Positions 59,485 to 64,000 of a stretch of DNA of 64,000 nucleotides are shown here, one piece after another. The DNA comes from Hydrogenoanaerobacterium saccharovorans (GTDB lineage: Bacteria > Bacillota > Clostridia > Oscillospirales > Ruminococcaceae), in contig NZ_RKRD01000001.1 of the NCBI RefSeq assembly GCF_003814745.1, positions 372,001 through 436,000 on the forward strand, given 5' to 3'. The notes beneath the pieces are model-generated. The model ran no database searches, was not told where the DNA came from, and worked only from the letters and a program-made list of their open reading frames with translations. The position numbers were made by a program, and so were the translations under genes. Within the stretch, counting starts at the first letter, position 1. Every line of letters begins with the position of its first letter.

Positions 59485-60144
59485 ATGAATTTTAATAAAA
59501 TAGACATAGAAAATTGGGCTAGAAAACCGTATTATGAGCATTTTATAAATAATATAAGATGTACCTTCAGCATGACAGTAAATATTGATATTACGGATTT
59601 ACTTTTAGAACTCCATACTAAGGATATTAAGTTTTATCCCACTTTTCTTTATATGGTAACCAAGGTTGTAAATGCTCATCAAGAATTTCGCACTTGCTTT
59701 GATGAACAGGGGAACGTTGGCTATTGGCAAAGCATGATGCCCTGTTTTACTTTTTTTCATAACGATGACAAGACGTTCTCTAATCTATGGATAGAAAACT
59801 GCGAAAATTTTGCTGCGTTTTACTCATGCTATCTTGAAAACATGCAAAAATACGGTAATGTAAAAGATATTGTGGCAAGAAAAAATGTTCCACCGAATAC
59901 ATTCCCGGTTTCTTGCATACCATGGGCAAACTTTACGTCGTTTAATTTGAACATTTTTGCCGACGGTATGTACTTGTTGCCTATTATAACAGGTGGGAAA
60001 TATTTTGAGCAGGAAGGTAGAACATTGTTGCCGGTTTCGTTACAGGTACACCACGCTGTATGCGATGGATACCATGCCAGCGTTTTTATGGACGAACTGC
60101 AAGAACAAGCTACGCAATGCAGGCAATGGCTTATTATAGAGTAA
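59485..60144 (+). CDS. catA: Type A chloramphenicol O-acetyltransferase
   Basis: A 219-residue CAT. The catalytic motif HHAVCDGYH is at about residues 189-197, with the usual opening (KIDIENWARKPYYEHFI), FSMTVNIDIT and ILPVSLQVHH-type strand (seen as LLPVSLQVHH). It transfers acetyl from acetyl-CoA to chloramphenicol. Codon use and composition are visibly more AT-rich than neighbouring genes (TTT, TTA, AAT, ATA frequent), which points to acquisition. The leader peptide and attenuator lie just upstream, and a terminator follows. No insertion sequence is seen around it. Confidence 0.95.
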   Translation: MNFNKIDIENWARKPYYEHFINNIRCTFSMTVNIDITDLLLELHTKDIKFYPTFLYMVTKVVNAHQEFRTCFDEQGNVGYWQSMMPCFTFFHNDDKTFSNLWIENCENFAAFYSCYLENMQKYGNVKDIVARKNVPPNTFPVSCIPWANFTSFNLNIFADGMYLLPIITGGKYFEQEGRTLLPVSLQVHHAVCDGYHASVFMDELQEQATQCRQWLIIE

Positions 60145-60162
60145 TTGTAATTTGATTCAACA

Positions 60163-60203
60163 AAAAACGGGAGAAAGCGAATGTTCGCTTTCTCCCGTTT
60201 TAT
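60163..60203. terminator. Bidirectional terminator between catA and deoA
   Basis: AAAACGGGAGAAAGCGAA (60164-60181) pairs with TTCGCTTTCTCCCGTTTT (60184-60201); T/A runs on both sides. Confidence 0.92.
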
Positions 60204-60211
60204 CGTATTGC

Positions 60212-61534
60212 TTAAAATTTTTCTACACTATCCATGGTAACTCGTGCGTAAACAAGTTTTTCTTCTGGTGGTTTTGTATCTGAAATGGTTATTGCCTGCA
60301 GCAGCATCCGTTCGGCTTCGGCAATCGAATTTACTTGAGAGGTGAACAGTTCTGCAAGCACATTGCCTTTTTTTACCTGTTCGCCTACCTTTTTCAACAG
60401 AAGAATGCCTGCGCTGTAATCAATGGGGTCACCTTTGCTGGCTCTGCCGGCACCCAAAACAACCGATGCAATGCCGCAATGCTCAGTATCCATATGTGAT
60501 ATATAACCATCGGCGGGGGAGAGCACCTTGTGGGTGAGTGGTGCTTTGGCAAACTTTTCGGTATCCTCGAGCACCGATACATCGCCGCCTTGTGCGTCTG
60601 CCATTGCTTTTAGCTTTTCCAGTGCGTGGCCGCTTGCAATGGCATCTTCGGCTAATTTACGGCACTGCGAAAGTTCACCTTTGCCTGCAAGATAGAGCAT
60701 GTTGCTTGCCAGCTGCAAACAAACCTCGGTAAAATCTGCCGGCCCGTGCCCTTGCAAAGTATGCACAGCCTCAATTACCTCCAGTGAGTTGCCGATTGCA
60801 TGCCCCAGAGGAATATCCATATCGGTAATAAGAGCAACTGTTTTGCGCCCCATGTGCTCGCCGATAGAAACCATTGCCTGTGCAAGCTCTATTGAAGCAT
60901 CCAGCGTCTTCATAAAAGCACCGCTGCCTGTTTTTACATCCAGCAGGATGGCATCGCTGCCTGCTGCGAGTTTTTTGCTCATAATAGAGGATGCAATCAG
61001 TGAAATATTATCGACTGTTGCGGTAACGTCTCGCAGTGCATACAGCTTTTTATCGGCAGGGGCAATGTTGCCTGTCTGCCCGATGATGGAAAGACCAATC
61101 TCGCGGACAATATCGAAAAAACGCTCTTTTTCAATGGATGTTTGAAAACCGGGGATGGACTCCAGTTTGTCGATGGTGCCGCCGGTATGGCCCAAGCCGC
61201 GGCCAGACATTTTTGCTACCGGTACACCGCAAGCAGCTACAATGGGGCCGATTACCAGCGAGGTTTTATCTCCTACTCCGCCGGTGCTGTGCTTATCTAC
61301 CTTAATACCGGGGATGGGCGAGAGATCAATCATATCACCCGAGTGTGCCATGCAGTCGGTGAGATAGGCCGTTTCGTGTGCGTTCATACCCTTAAAGTAA
61401 ATAGCCATCAGCAGTGCGGATACCTGATAATCGGGGATGCTACCGCCGGTAAAGCCATCTACCACAAACTTGATTTGTTCATCTGTGAGAACAGAGCCGT
61501 TTCGTTTGTCCATGATAATGTCGTACATGCGCAT
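60212..61534 (-). CDS. deoA: Pyrimidine-nucleoside / thymidine phosphorylase
   Basis: A 440-residue family 3 glycosyltransferase, normal length. The phosphate and substrate sites are in VDKHSTGGVGDKTSL near residue 80, KMSGRGLGHTGGTIDKLE near 108 and DVKTGSGAFMK near 200. It splits thymidine or uridine with phosphate to give a base and deoxyribose or ribose 1-phosphate. The site AAGGAGG precedes the ATG. It follows a nucleoside importer on the same strand, separated by a terminator. Confidence 0.95.
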   Translation of the reverse strand: MRMYDIIMDKRNGSVLTDEQIKFVVDGFTGGSIPDYQVSALLMAIYFKGMNAHETAYLTDCMAHSGDMIDLSPIPGIKVDKHSTGGVGDKTSLVIGPIVAACGVPVAKMSGRGLGHTGGTIDKLESIPGFQTSIEKERFFDIVREIGLSIIGQTGNIAPADKKLYALRDVTATVDNISLIASSIMSKKLAAGSDAILLDVKTGSGAFMKTLDASIELAQAMVSIGEHMGRKTVALITDMDIPLGHAIGNSLEVIEAVHTLQGHGPADFTEVCLQLASNMLYLAGKGELSQCRKLAEDAIASGHALEKLKAMADAQGGDVSVLEDTEKFAKAPLTHKVLSPADGYISHMDTEHCGIASVVLGAGRASKGDPIDYSAGILLLKKVGEQVKKGNVLAELFTSQVNSIAEAERMLLQAITISDTKPPEEKLVYARVTMDSVEKF

Positions 61535-61566
61535 AGTAAAAACCTCCTTATAATGTAGCTAGAATG

Positions 61567-61594
61567 AAAAAGGCACGGCAAGCCGTGCCTTTAT
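61567..61594 (-). terminator. Terminator between the second nucleoside importer and deoA
   Basis: AAAGGCACGGC pairs perfectly with GCCGTGCCTTT; on the minus strand TTTTTC follows. It leaves about 30 bases before deoA, so read-through probably drives deoA in part. Confidence 0.85.
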
Positions 61595-61614
61595 TCGCGG
61601 TTAAAGCATTCGTG

Positions 61615-62568
61615 TTATCTGCTGCCCTTATCGTAGGGGATACCCGAAGCTTTGGGAGCCATAGAATTTTTGGATGTGAAAGCCAAAACAATCAATGTGG
61701 CAATGTACGGTATCATTTTATAGATATCGTTGGGGATGCCCAACGATGCCAAAAACGGAATACCCGAATACGCCGATGCGATTGTTTTCATCAAACCGAA
61801 GAAGAATGCAGCCATAAGGATACGGGATGGTTTCCACTGCCCGAATATGAGCACTGCCAGTGCAAGAAATCCGTAACCCGAAACGGTTGCGTTAAAGTTG
61901 GTGGAGGTGGGGATAACGAATACCAAACCGCCCACACCCGCCAATGCACCCGAAATCATAACACCGACGTAACGCATTTTATATACGTTGATACCCACCG
62001 AATCGGCAGCCTGAGGATGCTCGCCGCAGGAGCGCAGACGAAGACCAAATTTGGTCTTGTACAATACGATCCAAGATACCACCAGTATAGCAAACCCAAT
62101 ATAAGTGGTTATGTAAGTGTTTTTAAAGAAAAGGTCGCCAATCACGGGGATATTGCCCAATACGGGGACACTTTCGATGCGGAATTCGTTAACAAACGGA
62201 ATTTGCTGTACGGTGCGGATCATACGCGCAACATAAATAGCAAATGCAGGGGCGAACATGTTGATTGCAGTGCCGCTGATGACTTGGTCTGCCTTCATGT
62301 TAATGGCTGCATAAGCATGCGCTAAAGAAATGATAATACCGGTTAACGCTGCAATCAATATAGCAATAAGAAGGATGGGCTGCCCCGGTATCTTTGCCTG
62401 AAATATGTTGATAAACAAAATACTGGTGAACGCACCCATAATCATAATACCTTCCAGCGCGATATTAACAACACCGCTGCGTTCAGAGAACATGCCGCCC
62501 AGTGCCACAATCAGCAGAGGAATTGAGAAGAACATTGTTTGCTGAACTAAGAAGTATAAAGTCTCCAT
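61615..62568 (-). CDS. Second nucleoside ABC importer, permease (YufQ/NupQ type)
   Basis: A 317-residue BPD_transp_2 permease with SGVVNIALEGIMIMGAF near residue 30, GLRLRSCGEHPQAADSVGI near 175 and VMISGALAGVGGLVFV near 205. Homologous in type to the second permease of the other nucleoside operon but clearly different in sequence. Its start overlaps the stop of the preceding permease gene by one base. Confidence 0.92.
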   Translation of the reverse strand: METLYFLVQQTMFFSIPLLIVALGGMFSERSGVVNIALEGIMIMGAFTSILFINIFQAKIPGQPILLIAILIAALTGIIISLAHAYAAINMKADQVISGTAINMFAPAFAIYVARMIRTVQQIPFVNEFRIESVPVLGNIPVIGDLFFKNTYITTYIGFAILVVSWIVLYKTKFGLRLRSCGEHPQAADSVGINVYKMRYVGVMISGALAGVGGLVFVIPTSTNFNATVSGYGFLALAVLIFGQWKPSRILMAAFFFGLMKTIASAYSGIPFLASLGIPNDIYKMIPYIATLIVLAFTSKNSMAPKASGIPYDKGSR

Positions 62569-63761
62569 TATTCTTCTCCTCCTTTCTTGGTTACATTAAC
62601 CGTTGTAGATTCTGCATTTGCATTTGCTGCGTGTTCGTCATTCCTTTTCGCAAATGAATGAATTACACCTTTAATCACCAATGCAAAAGCACTGAAGTAG
62701 ATGATAACGGAAATGATAATTTCAATGACCTGCGGTACAAAATCGTAAAGCTGCATATTGAACCCGCCCACATTGAGGTAAGCAACAAAAATACCCGAGA
62801 AGATGATACCGATGGGGTTGTTCAGACCAAGCAATGCCACGGGGATACCGTTGAAGCCTTCGGCTGCCAATACATCCAGCACTTCAATGCCTTTGCCCGA
62901 GCCTGCAAGATAAAGCAAAGCGCCGCCCAAAGCCGACAGAGCGCCTGCAATTACCATAGAGAGCATGATGTTTCGCTTTTCGTTAATGCCTGCGTATTTA
63001 CTTGCTTCACGGTTGTAACCGCACGCTTTCAGCTCGTAACCAAATTTGGTTTTCTCCAAAATAATATAGATAACAATGCCGGCGATAATTGCAATAAAGA
63101 TACCTGCATTTACGCTGGACGAACTGTTGCCCGCCTTGAAAAGTTGATCCATACCCAATTTGGGCAGCAAAGCGTTGGCAGCTACACGTTTAGACTGGTT
63201 TTTGAGCGAATCGAAGATGGTTTTGGTAACCAGAAAGTTTACGGTGTACATACCGATGTAGTTCATCATAATACACGAAATAACCACGTTTACGTTGCAG
63301 TATGCATTGAGGATACCGGGCAGAAGCCCCCACAGTGCACCGGCAACCATGGCTGCAAGCAGTGCCACAATCCAGTGGGATGCTCCGGGTAAAAATGTCC
63401 ATTTAACACCGACATACACCGCTGCGTATGCACCAATAATGAACTGGCCGGATGCACCGATATTAAATAAACCTGTTTTGTTTGCAAAACCAACCGATAA
63501 ACCGGTAAGGATGATGGGGGTTGCAAAGTAAAAAACCTGCCCGAGGTTTTTCATATCCACAAAGCCGCCCATGATGATTTTCATAAAACCGCCTACCGCT
63601 TGCGACGGATTACTTACAAGCAGAACAATAAAACCAACCAGCAAGCCCACAACAATCGCCATCAAAGAGGATACAAAACTTGAAAAGCCTTCGACATGAA
63701 AAATTTGGCTGCTCCAGCGCCTGTTCATATTTGCTGTTATATTTTTTTCTTTGTTACTCAT
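62568..63761 (-). CDS. Second nucleoside ABC importer, permease (YufP/NupP type)
   Basis: A 397-residue BPD_transp_2 permease. An extended N-terminus (MSNKEKNITANMNRRWSS) precedes eight or nine membrane segments; motifs are LFNIGASGQFIIGAYAA near residue 92 and SMVIAGALSALGGALLYLAG near 270. The start overlaps the stop of the ATPase gene (ATGA). Partner of the 61615 permease. Confidence 0.92.
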   Translation of the reverse strand: MSNKEKNITANMNRRWSSQIFHVEGFSSFVSSLMAIVVGLLVGFIVLLVSNPSQAVGGFMKIIMGGFVDMKNLGQVFYFATPIILTGLSVGFANKTGLFNIGASGQFIIGAYAAVYVGVKWTFLPGASHWIVALLAAMVAGALWGLLPGILNAYCNVNVVISCIMMNYIGMYTVNFLVTKTIFDSLKNQSKRVAANALLPKLGMDQLFKAGNSSSSVNAGIFIAIIAGIVIYIILEKTKFGYELKACGYNREASKYAGINEKRNIMLSMVIAGALSALGGALLYLAGSGKGIEVLDVLAAEGFNGIPVALLGLNNPIGIIFSGIFVAYLNVGGFNMQLYDFVPQVIEIIISVIIYFSAFALVIKGVIHSFAKRNDEHAANANAESTTVNVTKKGGEE

Positions 63762-64000
63762 TTGTCTGCACCTCTTTTCGAACCGGCCATGTACAGACCA
63801 AGCTCTTGAACTGTAACCGTTTTCGGATCAAGCTCTGCGACGATTTCGCCCTCATAGATGACAAGAATGCGGTCGCTCACGTTCATTACCTCATCCAACT
63901 CTAACGAAACAAGCAAAATGCCCTTGCCCTCATCACGCTCTGCAACCAGTTTTTTATGAATATATTCGATTGCACCTACGTCCAAACCGCGGGTGGGCTG
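63758..64000 (-). CDS. Second nucleoside ABC importer, ATP-binding protein, C-terminal part
   Basis: Only the last 80 codons are in the window; the frame is open to base 64000. The visible part holds QPTRGLDVGAIEYIHKKL, GILLVSLELDEVMNVSDRILVIYEG and a C-terminal tail ending in SKRGADK, which is the end of a tandem ABC ATPase of the YufO/NupO type. Its stop overlaps the start of the 63761 permease. The receptor gene, if present, would lie beyond the window. Confidence 0.9.
   Translation of the reverse strand, partial: QPTRGLDVGAIEYIHKKLVAERDEGKGILLVSLELDEVMNVSDRILVIYEGEIVAELDPKTVTVQELGLYMAGSKRGADK

Noticed and set aside
59396..60203. Transposon or integrative element around catA
   Set aside because: No transposase, integrase or terminal inverted repeats longer than the attenuator and terminator stems are visible in the flanks.
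61564..63392. 253- and 244-codon plus-strand frames over the second nucleoside permeases
   Set aside because: They are opposite-strand shadows of membrane genes, with Cys/His-rich nonsense text and no initiation signals.

Overview
The window is a 64 kb stretch of a spore-forming Clostridia chromosome (Firmicutes), most like the Oscillospirales/Ruminococcaceae. This rests on a cotJABC spore-coat operon, strong AGGAGG ribosome-binding sites, frequent GTG/TTG starts, sigma-A type promoters (TTGnnn-17-TATAAT), many intrinsic terminators, and the gene content. The taxonomic placement is inference; there is no rRNA to confirm it. Base composition is moderate and even, apart from one visibly AT-rich gene, a chloramphenicol acetyltransferase near 59.5 kb.

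Layout. 1-7.8 kb: the end of a branched-chain-amino-acid-type ABC importer (livK end, livHMGF), followed on the same strand by a divergent DhaK/DhaL kinase pair, a cysteine desulfidase-like protein and a GntR regulator. 7.9-10.8 kb: YyaL-type thioredoxin-domain protein, a 49-residue protein and an HD-domain protein. 10.9-13.6 kb (minus): cotJC, cotJB, a repeat-expanded cotJA, and birA. 13.8-21.4 kb: glyA, rarA, a small membrane protein with a likely frameshift, a CorC/HlyC-type protein, proB, proA and a membrane-anchored protein of unknown function. 21.4-24.6 kb: tatD and metG (minus), then a DUF3006-like mini-gene. 24.7-24.9 kb: two serine tRNAs. 25.0-26.7 kb: a Met/Asn/Pro-rich small protein, a MerR remnant and a LacI regulator.

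27.1-37.1 kb is one long nucleoside uptake and breakdown operon: BMP-family lipoprotein, ATPase, two permeases, nucleoside hydrolase, M20 hydrolase, PF07090 protein, second M20 hydrolase and ribokinase-like PfkB kinase. The LacI regulator is divergent, and two AAAACGTTTT operators lie between them. The two M20 hydrolases and the PF07090 protein are not part of textbook nucleoside salvage, so this operon is the best candidate for an undescribed pathway. 37.2-43.5 kb: LysR and GNAT genes, prfC, an ABC-F ATPase and a DEAD-box helicase. 43.6-46.4 kb: yitT with a terminator-containing leader, then nfeD and an SPFH protein. 46.5-49.0 kb (minus): a DHHW/AlgX-like protein and an MBOAT acyltransferase.

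49.1-55.3 kb: a shortened KdpDE-like two-component system, divergent from a pit-DUF47-trkH-trkA phosphate/potassium operon. Between them lies a direct repeat with the 11-bp period expected for an OmpR-class response regulator. 55.5-55.6 kb holds a 99-bp MITE-like element. 55.7-58.8 kb: an aldose epimerase, an orphan MsmX/UgpC-type ATPase and an AraC regulator. 58.8-60.1 kb: a PAT-like acetyltransferase and a catA gene under a textbook translational attenuator (leader peptide plus a hairpin that hides the Shine-Dalgarno sequence). 60.2-64.0 kb (minus): deoA and a second nucleoside ABC importer that runs off the window.

Starts were chosen by ribosome-binding site where several were possible. 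Intrinsic terminators, promoters and operators were read by eye and have not been scored by software.
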